Below are positions 1 through 5,121 of a DNA stretch of 5,121 nucleotides, in pieces (within the stretch, counting starts at the first letter, position 1; every line of letters begins with the position of its first letter). The notes below the pieces were generated by a model. That model was not told the DNA's origin, searched no databases, and worked only from the letters and a program-made list of their open reading frames with translations. Origin of the DNA: Candidatus Coatesiibacteriota bacterium (GTDB lineage: Bacteria > RBG-13-66-14); contig WJMB01000385.1 in the NCBI GenBank assembly GCA_014728185.1, forward strand, positions 1 through 5,121. Direction: 5' to 3'. Position numbers and translations under genes: made by a program.

Positions 1-49
1 CGACGGTCAGAAGGGTTGCGAGAAGCGGGACCAGGCGGCTAGGTTTCAT
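1..49 (-). CDS. 5' end of a probable secreted or envelope protein, truncated by the window edge
   Basis: Only the first 16 codons are visible, reading MKPSRLVPLLATLLTV from an ATG at 49-47. A lysine and an arginine followed by an uninterrupted hydrophobic run is the pattern of an N-terminal signal peptide, so the product is probably exported. The function cannot be told because the rest lies to the left of the window. No convincing Shine-Dalgarno precedes the ATG: the upstream bases read CCTGTAAAACAAA. This is the weakest argument for the start. Support comes from the fitting sigma-54 promoter at 218-234 on the same strand and from the lack of any other gene in the 204-base gap after pdxJ. 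It could instead be a chance ORF, but signal-like composition directly after a promoter-bearing gap makes a real gene more likely. Confidence 0.6.
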   Translation of the reverse strand, partial: MKPSRLVPLLATLLTV

Positions 50-72
50 TTTGTTTTACAGGTTGAGTAGGA

Positions 73-89
73 CCGCACCCGGTGTGCGG
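73..89 (-). other. Hairpin in the leader of the left-edge gene
   Basis: The six bases at 73-78 (CCGCAC) pair with 84-89 (GTGCGG) around a five-base loop, so either strand can form the stem. On the minus strand it lies 23 bases before the ATG at 49. It could influence ribosome access to a start that lacks a clear Shine-Dalgarno. No U-run follows on either strand, so it is not a terminator. A regulatory role is inference. Confidence 0.35.
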
Positions 90-185
90 GTTGGCAATCA
101 AAGGCAAAGGGAAGGAGCACCTGTGCTGGAGTGTCTCAGCATCGGTAAGGACGGTGATTGATCCTTTGCAAAGTCTGTTTCTAGC

Positions 186-205
186 GGGAGTCTCCACGGA
201 CTCCC
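186..205 (-). other. Stem-loop at the predicted 5' end of the sigma-54 transcript
   Basis: GGGAGTC (186-192) pairs perfectly with GACTCCC (199-205), giving seven base pairs and a six-base loop that one more T-G wobble can narrow. With the predicted +1 near 207 on the minus strand, the stem starts within the first few transcribed bases. Such 5' stem-loops can protect an mRNA end from decay, but that role is inferred. It does not look like a pdxJ terminator, because the minus-strand bases after it (GCTAGAAAC) are not U-rich. On the plus strand a short ATTTTA follows, but no plus-strand gene lies upstream. Confidence 0.4.
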
Positions 206-217
206 ACATTTTACTTA

Positions 218-234
218 TGCAAGAAGCGTGCCAA
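218..234 (-). promoter_or_regulatory. Sigma-54 (RpoN) -24/-12 promoter for the left-edge gene
   Basis: On the minus strand the bases read TTGGCACG-CTTC-TTGCA. This matches every conserved position of the sigma-54 consensus YTGGCACG-N4-TTGCW, including the invariant GG and GC separated by ten bases. It lies in the gap between pdxJ and the gene starting at 49 and points at that gene. The predicted transcription start is near 207, leaving a leader of about 158 nt. Sigma-54 promoters are known to need an ATP-dependent enhancer-binding activator, normally bound 80-200 bases upstream. Here that would fall inside the 3' part of pdxJ, and no activator site could be recognised there. The promoter begins only 19 bases after the pdxJ stop codon. 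Confidence 0.85.
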
Positions 235-253
235 CTGGAATGCCGGAACGGAC

Positions 254-961
254 TCAGCCGACCAGGCGGACCATCTCGCGCACGGCCTCTGCGATACCGG
301 TGAAGACGGCGCGGCTGACGATGGAATGACCGATGTTGAACTCCTCGAAGACGCCCAGCTCGACCACGGGGCGCACATTGCGGTAGGTCAGTCCGTGACC
401 GCAGGCGACGTAAAGCCCCAGCTCGGCGGCCAGGCGGCCGCCTTCGGCCAGACGGCGCAGTTGGTCCTGCCGGGCGTGCTCATCGGCGGCGTTGGCGTAC
501 TCGCCGGTGTGCAGCTCGACGGCGTGAAAGCCGACCTCGTGAGCGGCGCGGATCTGCTCGGCCTCGGCGTCGATGAAGGCGCTACAGCGGATCGGCGCCA
601 GGGCGGCCACTATCTGTTTCTGTTGATCGAAGCCGCCGGCGACGTCCAGGCCGCCCTCGGTGGTGACCTCCTCACGGCGCTCGGGCACCAGGGTGCAAAC
701 GTCGGGTCCCACCCGGCGGGCGATGGCGGCGATTGACTCCTCGGCGGCCATCTCCAGGTTGAGGTGGCTCACACAGACCCGTCGGATGAGCTCCAGGTCG
801 CGGTCGGAGATGTGGCGGCGGTCCTCGCGCAGGTGGCAGACGATGCCGAAGGCCCCGGCGCGCTCGACGATCCCCACGGCGTTGACCGGATCGGGCTCGT
901 CGGTGCGGCGAGCCTGGCGCAGGGTGGCGATGTGATCGATGTTGACGCCCAGGCGGGCCAT
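254..961 (-). CDS. pdxJ: Pyridoxine 5'-phosphate synthase PdxJ
   Basis: PdxJ makes pyridoxine 5'-phosphate from 1-deoxy-D-xylulose 5-phosphate and 3-amino-2-oxopropyl phosphate, the ring-closing step of DXP-dependent vitamin B6 synthesis in the cytoplasm. The product is 235 residues, near the family's usual length (about 240), and folds as a TIM barrel. Family signatures are visible in order: GVNIDHIATLRQAR (5-18), HLREDRRH (43-50, with the active-site His and Arg pair), NLEMA (68-72, with the catalytic Glu70), LVPERREEVTTEGGLDVAG (91-109), HTGEYA (151-156), CGHGLTY (187-193, with the conserved His189) and NIGHSIVSRAV (209-219). No key residue is missing. The open frame extends upstream to an ATG at 1084. 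The ATG at 961 is chosen because it follows AGGAGG, aligns with the family N-terminus and lies downstream of the promoter at 1008-1036. The nearest neighbour on the same strand begins 204 bases downstream under its own promoter, so pdxJ appears monocistronic. Confidence 0.97.
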   Translation of the reverse strand: MARLGVNIDHIATLRQARRTDEPDPVNAVGIVERAGAFGIVCHLREDRRHISDRDLELIRRVCVSHLNLEMAAEESIAAIARRVGPDVCTLVPERREEVTTEGGLDVAGGFDQQKQIVAALAPIRCSAFIDAEAEQIRAAHEVGFHAVELHTGEYANAADEHARQDQLRRLAEGGRLAAELGLYVACGHGLTYRNVRPVVELGVFEEFNIGHSIVSRAVFTGIAEAVREMVRLVG

Positions 962-964
962 GTG

Positions 965-970
965 CCTCCT
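965..970 (-). promoter_or_regulatory. Shine-Dalgarno that fixes the pdxJ start
   Basis: The minus strand reads AGGAGG-CAC-ATG, a full anti-16S match with a spacing of only three bases, shorter than the usual five to nine. It selects the ATG at 961 over the longer open frame that reaches 1084. Confidence 0.75.
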
Positions 971-1007
971 CGGGATGGCTTTTATGGATGATCGTTGATA
1001 GACCTGG

Positions 1008-1036
1008 ATTATAAACGACGCGTCCCGGCTTGATAA
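1008..1036 (-). promoter_or_regulatory. Sigma-70-type promoter of pdxJ
   Basis: On the minus strand a perfect -10 box TATAAT (1013-1008) lies 17 bases after TTATCA (1036-1031), which matches four of six bases of the -35 consensus TTGACA. The predicted transcription start is near 1001, giving a leader of about 40 nt before the ATG at 961. Its position makes the upstream ATG at 1084 untenable for this transcript. Confidence 0.7.
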
Positions 1037-1267
1037 GGGGCTTGTGTCGGTCGCCGTGTTGGATCGACTCGTGTTGACCCGCACCGTGGACCGCCTTCTC
1101 GAAATCTGAGGTGGCCATCAGCCGATCGGTGCTGTGAATGTGTATCAATTACCAAGGCGAGCAACTCTCTTCAGACAGATAAATGATAGCATCTCAACGA
1201 GTAACGCGCCTGCGCATAAAGTAATATCGTTAACATAGATAAATTTTCCTCTACGCTATGACCAGAT
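1037..1267. other. Intergenic stretch between divergent promoters, no gene recognised
   Basis: This stretch lies between the -35 boxes of pdxJ and of the protease gene. The left half has the base composition of the flanking genes. From about 1135 rightwards it is clearly AT-richer, as expected of a regulatory region. AGATAAAT occurs twice exactly 60 bases apart (1177-1184 and 1237-1244), and GTTAAC is present near 1229. No RNA gene, riboswitch core or credible protein was recognised. A 21-codon frame at 1044-1109 was considered and set aside. Confidence 0.6.
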
Positions 1268-1293
1268 TTGACACACCGGAACTTTTACGCTAT
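1252..1293 (+). repeat. Direct repeat TACGCTAT flanking the -35 box of the protease promoter
   Basis: TACGCTAT occurs at 1252-1259 and again at 1286-1293, 34 bases apart. The first copy ends eight bases before the -35 box, and the second overlaps the first three bases of the -10 box. This placement would suit a repressor binding both copies. An eight-base repeat can also arise by chance in a region this size, so an operator role is only a suggestion. Confidence 0.3.
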
Positions 1294-1296
1294 CTT
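1268..1296 (+). promoter_or_regulatory. Sigma-70-type promoter of the secreted protease gene
   Basis: A perfect -35 box TTGACA (1268-1273) is followed after exactly 17 bases by TATCTT (1291-1296), which matches four of six bases of the -10 consensus. It lies in AT-rich intergenic DNA and points at the gene starting at 1418. The predicted start of transcription is near 1303, which leaves a leader of about 115 nt. Confidence 0.7.
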
Positions 1297-1371
1297 GCAA
1301 AATGTGCATGCAAATGAGGACTCCAGTCCACAACTCTCGTTGGTTTAACGGTTTAGGAAACAGCACCCCCA

Positions 1372-1392
1372 TCGGCTCACCCGCTGAACCGA
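1372..1392 (+). other. Hairpin in the protease mRNA leader
   Basis: TCGG (1372-1375) and TCA (1377-1379) pair with TGA (1385-1387) and CCGA (1389-1392), giving seven base pairs with one C-A mismatch and a five-base loop. It ends 14 bases before the AGGGAG ribosome site at 1407-1412. It may shape translation, but it matches no riboswitch class I recognise. Confidence 0.3.
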
Positions 1393-1417
1393 CGCCCACC
1401 CAGAAAAGGGAGAATAG

Positions 1418-4147
1418 ATGCGTAAGCTAACCGTAACTCTGCTGCTCATCCTCGCCGTCGGCGCCTTGGCGCTAGCGCCCGAGGCCAAGCTGACAGAGTT
1501 CCTGCAGGGCTACCTGGCCACCACCCCCGAGGGCGAGCTGCTGCCCTGCTACATCACTCTGAACACCCAGCTAGATCGGGCCACCGCCGCCCAGTTGAGC
1601 TACGGCCGCAGCAAGGAAGAGGCCCGGGTGGCCGTCGTCGACTGGCTCAAGGCCACCGCCGCCGCCGAGCAGGCCGGCCTGCTCGATTACCTGCAGGCCT
1701 CCCGCGCCACCGGCGAGGTCGGCGACTACCAGCCCTTCTGGCTCTCCAACTTCGTCTTCGCCGAGCTCTCCGAAGCCGCGATCATGGAGATCGCCGAGCG
1801 GCCCGAGGTGGTCCGGATCACCCGCGGCTCCGACGGCGAGGGCCTCTGGATCGGCCTGGGTTTCCCTTCCGAGGAAACCGCCGAGCCAGTCACCATGTAC
1901 GAAAACGGCCGTGAGATCGCCTGGGGCGTGACCCAGGTCAACGCCGACGACGTCTGGGCCCTGGGCTACACCGGCGACGGCGTCAGCGTTGTCGTCGGCG
2001 ACACCGGCCAGCGCTACACCCACCATGACCTGTACAGCCACTACGACGCCTCGATCAGCTACGACTACAGTGACGACGACAGCGATCCCTACTTCCACTC
2101 CGGTGAATCCCACGGGACGCACTGCGCTGGCAGTGTCGGTTCCGACGGCACCGCCGGCACTCAGGCCGGCGTGGCTCCGGACTACACCTACGGCGCCCAT
2201 CGCCTCTACATGATGATGACTTACACCGGTGAGCTCTCGGTCTGGAACTCCTGGCAAGGGGCGGTCAACTGGGGCGTCGATGTGGTCTCCAACTCCCTGG
2301 GCTGGACCGATTATGGTAACCCCGACCGGCCCACCTGGCGCACCAACGCCCAGAACGCCATCGCCGCCGGCGTGACCCTGGTCATCGCCGCCGGCAACGA
2401 AGGCCCCGGCGCCCAGACCCTGCGCTGCCCCGGCGACGTTCCCGAAGTCATCACTGTCGGCGCCACCAACTCCAGCGATGTCATCGCCAGCTTCTCCAGC
2501 CGCGGCCCCTCCACCGAATACGGGGACACCGTCATCAAGCCCGACGTCAGCGCCCCCGGCGTAGGCATCAAGAGCTGCTACACCTCCTCGGACACAGCCT
2601 ATGACGACGGCTGGAACGGCACCTCGATGGCCACGCCCCACGTGGCCGGCGCCGTGGCCCTGCTGCTCGAGGCCGACCCGACCCTGACCCCGGCCCAACT
2701 CAAGCTGATCCTCGAGGACACCGCCATCGATCTGGGCGATCCGGGCAAGGACAACGCCTACGGCTCGGGCCGCATCGACGCCCTGGCCGCCGTGCAGTCC
2801 CTGGGTCCCATCCCCGCCGGCCTGTCGCTGATCAGTCTGGAGATCACCAACGACGATAACGGCGACGGCAAGATCGATCCCGGTGAATCCATCGAGCTCG
2901 AGGTGACCGTCGAGAACACCGGTGACATCGCCGCCGAGAACGCCGCCGGCACCCTGTTCACCACCGACGGCAACATCACTATTTCCGACGACACCGCCGA
3001 TTTCGGCACGATCAGCGGCGGCTCCGACGCCACCGACACCGTTACCTTCGAGGTCGACAACTCCGTCACCCCGCCGGACTCCTTCGAGTTCACCCTGACC
3101 CTGGAAGCCGATAACGTCAGCGCCGTCGACCATGAATTCGACCTCTTCGTACCCACCGACGAAATCGACGACGACGTCGAGGGCGGCGAGGGCTACTGGA
3201 CGCATTCCGGCGACCAGGACAGTTGGCACATCAGCGATCAGGAGGCCTACTCGCCGACCCACTCCTGGAAGTGCGGCGATACCGGCTCCGGCGACTACAG
3301 CCCCAACATGAACGCCTCACTCTATTCCCCACCAGTCTGGTTCACCGCCGCCGATTCCACCCTGGTCTTCCAGACTCTGTACAAGCTGCAGTACAGCGCT
3401 GATTACGGTTACGTCGAGATCAACGACGGTAACGGCTGGACCGAGCTGACTTCCTACAATGGGCTGCAGAATGATTTCGCCCAGGAGTCCATCGATCTGG
3501 CCTCCTACGCCGAGACTACCGTCCAATTGCGCTTCCGTATGCAAACCAACGGCAGCGGCAACCTCGAGGGCTGGTACATCGATGACATCCAGCTTCCCGA
3601 GCAGAGCTCCGCGGCTCCCTGGGTGGCCATCGAGACCATCAACGGCGAGGACGGCCTGCTGCTGACCTGGAACGCCGACGGCGCCTTCTCCTCTTTCAAC
3701 GTCTACCGCGAGACCGACGGCGGCGCCCGCATCAAGCTCAACGAGCGGGCACTGGACGGCGGCGCCTCCGGCGCCTGGCTGGACACCCCGGCCTCCGGCA
3801 CCTATCTCTACTACGTCGAGGGTATCGACAGCTCCGGCGAGGCCTTCACCTATGGTCCCGTCGAGGTCGAGATCGTCGAGCCGACCCTGGCTCTCACCCT
3901 CAGCGACCCCTACCCGAACCCGGCCGTCGGCCAGGTCAGCTTCGATCTGACCACCGCCGAGCGCGAGCAGGTCAGCCTGGTCGTCTACGACCTCTCCGGC
4001 CGTCGCGTGGCCACCGTTCACGACGGTGAGCTGTCCGCCGGACGCCACACCCTGACCTGGTCCGCCGAGACCGCCGCCGGCGTCTACATCGCCCGCCTGG
4101 AAACCGCCGGGCAGGTGCTGACCCGCCGCGTGGTCATCGACCGCTAG
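1418..4147 (+). CDS. Secreted multidomain subtilisin-family (S8) serine protease with T9SS-type sorting domain
   Basis: This is a 909-residue exported endopeptidase. Residues 1-20 are a signal peptide (MRK, then a hydrophobic core); cleavage after A16-L17-A18 is likelier than after A20, which precedes a proline. Residues 21-165 resemble an I9-type propeptide that would chaperone and inhibit the enzyme until removed. The S8 catalytic domain spans about 170-462, with Asp195 in GDTG, His232 in HGTHCAG, oxyanion Asn327 in AAGNEG and nucleophile Ser403 in NGTSMATPH, so the triad is intact. Residues 468-577 form a CARDB-like beta domain opening with an EF-hand-type calcium loop (479-490, D-x-N-x-D-G...D..E). 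Residues 583-727 resemble the MAM/jelly-roll domain found in M6-type secreted peptidases and end in GWYIDDIQL. Residues 733-820 are fibronectin-III-like. Residues 824-909 (PYPNP, YDLSGRRV, GVYIARL) look like a T9SS type A sorting/FlgD-like domain, which would direct export across the outer membrane to the surface or medium. The start follows AGGGAG with a five-base spacing. The gene stands alone. Its substrate is unknown; nutrient proteolysis is inference. Confidence 0.95.
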   Translation: MRKLTVTLLLILAVGALALAPEAKLTEFLQGYLATTPEGELLPCYITLNTQLDRATAAQLSYGRSKEEARVAVVDWLKATAAAEQAGLLDYLQASRATGEVGDYQPFWLSNFVFAELSEAAIMEIAERPEVVRITRGSDGEGLWIGLGFPSEETAEPVTMYENGREIAWGVTQVNADDVWALGYTGDGVSVVVGDTGQRYTHHDLYSHYDASISYDYSDDDSDPYFHSGESHGTHCAGSVGSDGTAGTQAGVAPDYTYGAHRLYMMMTYTGELSVWNSWQGAVNWGVDVVSNSLGWTDYGNPDRPTWRTNAQNAIAAGVTLVIAAGNEGPGAQTLRCPGDVPEVITVGATNSSDVIASFSSRGPSTEYGDTVIKPDVSAPGVGIKSCYTSSDTAYDDGWNGTSMATPHVAGAVALLLEADPTLTPAQLKLILEDTAIDLGDPGKDNAYGSGRIDALAAVQSLGPIPAGLSLISLEITNDDNGDGKIDPGESIELEVTVENTGDIAAENAAGTLFTTDGNITISDDTADFGTISGGSDATDTVTFEVDNSVTPPDSFEFTLTLEADNVSAVDHEFDLFVPTDEIDDDVEGGEGYWTHSGDQDSWHISDQEAYSPTHSWKCGDTGSGDYSPNMNASLYSPPVWFTAADSTLVFQTLYKLQYSADYGYVEINDGNGWTELTSYNGLQNDFAQESIDLASYAETTVQLRFRMQTNGSGNLEGWYIDDIQLPEQSSAAPWVAIETINGEDGLLLTWNADGAFSSFNVYRETDGGARIKLNERALDGGASGAWLDTPASGTYLYYVEGIDSSGEAFTYGPVEVEIVEPTLALTLSDPYPNPAVGQVSFDLTTAEREQVSLVVYDLSGRRVATVHDGELSAGRHTLTWSAETAAGVYIARLETAGQVLTRRVVIDR

Positions 4148-4167
4148 GCCGAACACAGGTAACGACA

Positions 4168-4193
4168 AACGGACCCCCGCCAGGGGGTCCGTT
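4168..4193 (+). terminator. Hairpin terminator after the protease gene, possibly bidirectional
   Basis: Eleven uninterrupted base pairs join AACGGACCCCC (4168-4178) to GGGGGTCCGTT (4183-4193) around the loop GCCA, starting 21 bases after the protease stop codon. The following plus-strand bases, ATCATATTG, are AT-rich but form only a broken U-run. On the minus strand the stem is followed by GTTTGTCGTT, which is as U-rich. The same hairpin could therefore also end the converging pyrB transcript. Confidence 0.85.
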
Positions 4194-4329
4194 ATCATAT
4201 TGCCTTGAATGAGCGAGGGGAGAGCGGCGTCCTCCAGCCGGGTAACACCTTCGGCACGGGCCGTGATAGCTGCACCTCGCAGTTCTCACCGTGCTGCTTC
4301 TTCGCCTACACGCTCACATACGCGGTCGC
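4194..4329. other. Gap between the terminator and the pyrB stop codon, nothing recognised
   Basis: These 136 bases lie between the converging protease and pyrB genes. No RNA gene, credible protein or clear terminator of pyrB was seen in either direction. A plus-strand frame starting at 4209 is rich in Arg and Ser, overlaps pyrB antisense, and looks like a composition artefact. Confidence 0.5.
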
Positions 4330-5121
4330 CTATCCGAGCACGCCGTCGCAGTAGCGGCAGGCCAGCACGCCGCGGCTGTACTCGTAGAACTCGGGGGTTG
4401 CGTTCTCGTCGAAGCGGGTGATGCAGCGCTTGTTGGAGCACCGCCCCTCCCGGGAGACCACCCGGCGCCAGTTCTCTCCCCGGCGGCCGTGGAGGTGGGT
4501 GCGCCCGAGCAGGATATCGATCAGCGCCATGCGCGCCGGTACGCCGTTGAAGGCCTGCTCGAAGTAGCGGGCCCGGGGGTCCTCGTCGACCTCAACGGCG
4601 ATCTCGTCGACGCGGGGCAGGGGGTGCATGACGATCATATCGGCGGGGGCGGTCTGCATGGTGGCGGCATCGAGGCGGTAGGCGTGGGCCACGCGCTCGA
4701 AGACGGCCGGATCGTCGAAGCGCTCGCGCTGGATGCGGGTCATGTAGAGCACGCTCAGATCATCCAGGGCGCCGGCCAGCTCGCGGCGCTGCTCGATCTC
4801 TTTGGCGTAGCGGGTGAGATGATGGGTTACGTGGCCGGGCAGCTCCAGCTCCGGGGGGCTGAAGGCGACGACGTTGGAATCGAAGGCGGCCAGGGCCACG
4901 GCCAGGGAATGGGTGGTGCGGCCGTAGAGCAGGTCACCACAGAGGCCGACCTTGAGCCCGGACAGGGTGCCGAACTCCTTGTAGATCGTGTACAGGTCGA
5001 GCAGGGTCTGGCTGGGGTGCAGGTGGCCGCCGTCGCCGCCGTTGAGCACGGGCACGCTGGAGTATTTGCCCGCCAGGTAAGCCGCGCCGTCCTTGGGGTG
5101 ACGCATGACGATGCAGTCGGC
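4330..5121 (-). CDS. pyrB: Aspartate carbamoyltransferase PyrB with a fused PyrI-like zinc domain, 5' end outside the window
   Basis: The enzyme joins carbamoyl phosphate and L-aspartate to form carbamoyl aspartate, the committed step of pyrimidine synthesis, in the cytoplasm. The last 263 residues are visible; by comparison with E. coli PyrB about 98 residues are missing, including the STRTS phosphate loop. Counting from the window edge, the active-site equivalents are Arg7 (VMRHP, E. coli R105), His35 and Gln38 (HPSQ, H134/Q137), Arg68 (YGRTTHS, R167), Arg129 and Gln131 (MTRIQ, R229/Q231) and Leu168 in HPLPRVDE (L267). The catalytic chain ends near FNGVPARMALIDILLG (191-206). About 57 further residues follow, carrying Cys228-x4-Cys233 and Cys255-x2-Cys258, which match the zinc-binding C-terminal domain of the regulatory chain PyrI (E. 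coli C109, C114, C138, C141) in spacing and in surrounding sequence. The nucleotide-binding half of PyrI is not seen. The gene converges on the protease gene, and its promoter is outside the window. Confidence 0.95.
   Translation of the reverse strand, partial: ADCIVMRHPKDGAAYLAGKYSSVPVLNGGDGGHLHPSQTLLDLYTIYKEFGTLSGLKVGLCGDLLYGRTTHSLAVALAAFDSNVVAFSPPELELPGHVTHHLTRYAKEIEQRRELAGALDDLSVLYMTRIQRERFDDPAVFERVAHAYRLDAATMQTAPADMIVMHPLPRVDEIAVEVDEDPRARYFEQAFNGVPARMALIDILLGRTHLHGRRGENWRRVVSREGRCSNKRCITRFDENATPEFYEYSRGVLACRYCDGVLG

Noticed and set aside
100..160. TPP-riboswitch-like CTGAGA on the minus strand in the leader of the left-edge gene
   Set aside because: Only this six-base piece resembles the thi box; the other conserved parts of the TPP aptamer are absent.
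186..205. The 7-bp hairpin as a rho-independent terminator of pdxJ
   Set aside because: The bases after it on the minus strand are not U-rich, and it lies just downstream of the predicted sigma-54 transcription start, where a 5' stem-loop is a simpler reading.
82..303. A 73-codon plus-strand frame starting with GTG at 82
   Set aside because: It overlaps the 3' end of pdxJ and the sigma-54 promoter antisense, has no Shine-Dalgarno before the GTG, and its sequence suggests no domain.
326..736. Plus-strand frames opposite pdxJ (326-736, also 660-935 and 764-991)
   Set aside because: They are antisense shadows of an unambiguous pdxJ, with no ribosome site or family similarity.
1044..1109. A 21-codon plus-strand frame (GTG start, ending LLEI) preceded by AAGGGG, considered as a leader peptide or gene remnant
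   Set aside because: It lies upstream of the protease promoter, so it would not be on that transcript. No other plus-strand promoter is evident, and a frame this short is expected by chance.
1282..1299. TTTTACGCTATCTTGCA as a second sigma-54 promoter ahead of the protease
   Set aside because: It ends in TTGCA like the site at 218-234, but the essential GG ten bases before the GC is TT here. The sigma-70-type reading (TTGACA-N17-TATCTT) fits far better.
1571..3262. A 563-codon open frame on the minus strand opposite the protease gene
   Set aside because: It is very rich in Gly, Val, Asp and Ala, has no recognisable domain and lies fully antisense to a well-supported S8 protease. Long antisense frames are expected opposite GC-rich genes with strong third-position bias.
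3317..4198. A 293-codon minus-strand frame opposite the 3' half of the protease gene
   Set aside because: It has the same low-complexity Gly/Val/Asp/Ala composition, no family motif, and runs through the terminator hairpin.

Overview
The window looks like chromosomal DNA from a GC-rich, Gram-negative bacterium. The organism cannot be named from the sequence. The large secreted protease ends in a domain resembling the type IX secretion (T9SS) type A sorting / FlgD-like domain. That points to the Bacteroidota/FCB side of the tree or one of the GC-rich candidate phyla around it. This placement is inference.

Layout from left to right. (1) Positions 1-49, minus strand: the first 16 codons of a gene that runs off the left edge and begins with a signal-peptide-like segment. 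Its 5' side carries a near-perfect sigma-54 (-24/-12) promoter at 218-234, followed by a leader of about 158 nt with two hairpins and no clear Shine-Dalgarno. (2) Positions 254-961, minus: a complete pdxJ (pyridoxine 5'-phosphate synthase, vitamin B6), with its own sigma-70-type promoter (1008-1036) and an AGGAGG ribosome site that fixes the start at 961. (3) Positions 1037-1417: a divergent intergenic region, AT-rich in its right half, with a strong sigma-70-type promoter (TTGACA-N17-TATCTT) driving the rightward gene through a leader of about 115 nt. (4) Positions 1418-4147, plus: a 909-residue secreted subtilisin-family (S8) protease with signal peptide, I9-like propeptide, catalytic domain, three beta-type accessory domains and the sorting domain. 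It is closed by an 11-bp hairpin terminator (4168-4193). (5) Positions 4330-5121, minus: the 3' part of pyrB (aspartate carbamoyltransferase), converging on the protease.

The two metabolic genes (pdxJ, pyrB) are housekeeping and do not form a pathway with the protease or with each other. Three neighbouring units have three separate control regions: sigma-54 for the left-edge secreted protein, and separate sigma-70-type promoters for pdxJ and for the protease. The most unusual observations are the pyrB product, whose catalytic chain appears fused to only the zinc-binding domain of the regulatory chain PyrI (Cx4C...Cx2C) without the nucleotide-binding allosteric domain, and the sigma-54 promoter ahead of the truncated secreted gene. 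No mobile element, CRISPR array, tRNA or rRNA was seen.
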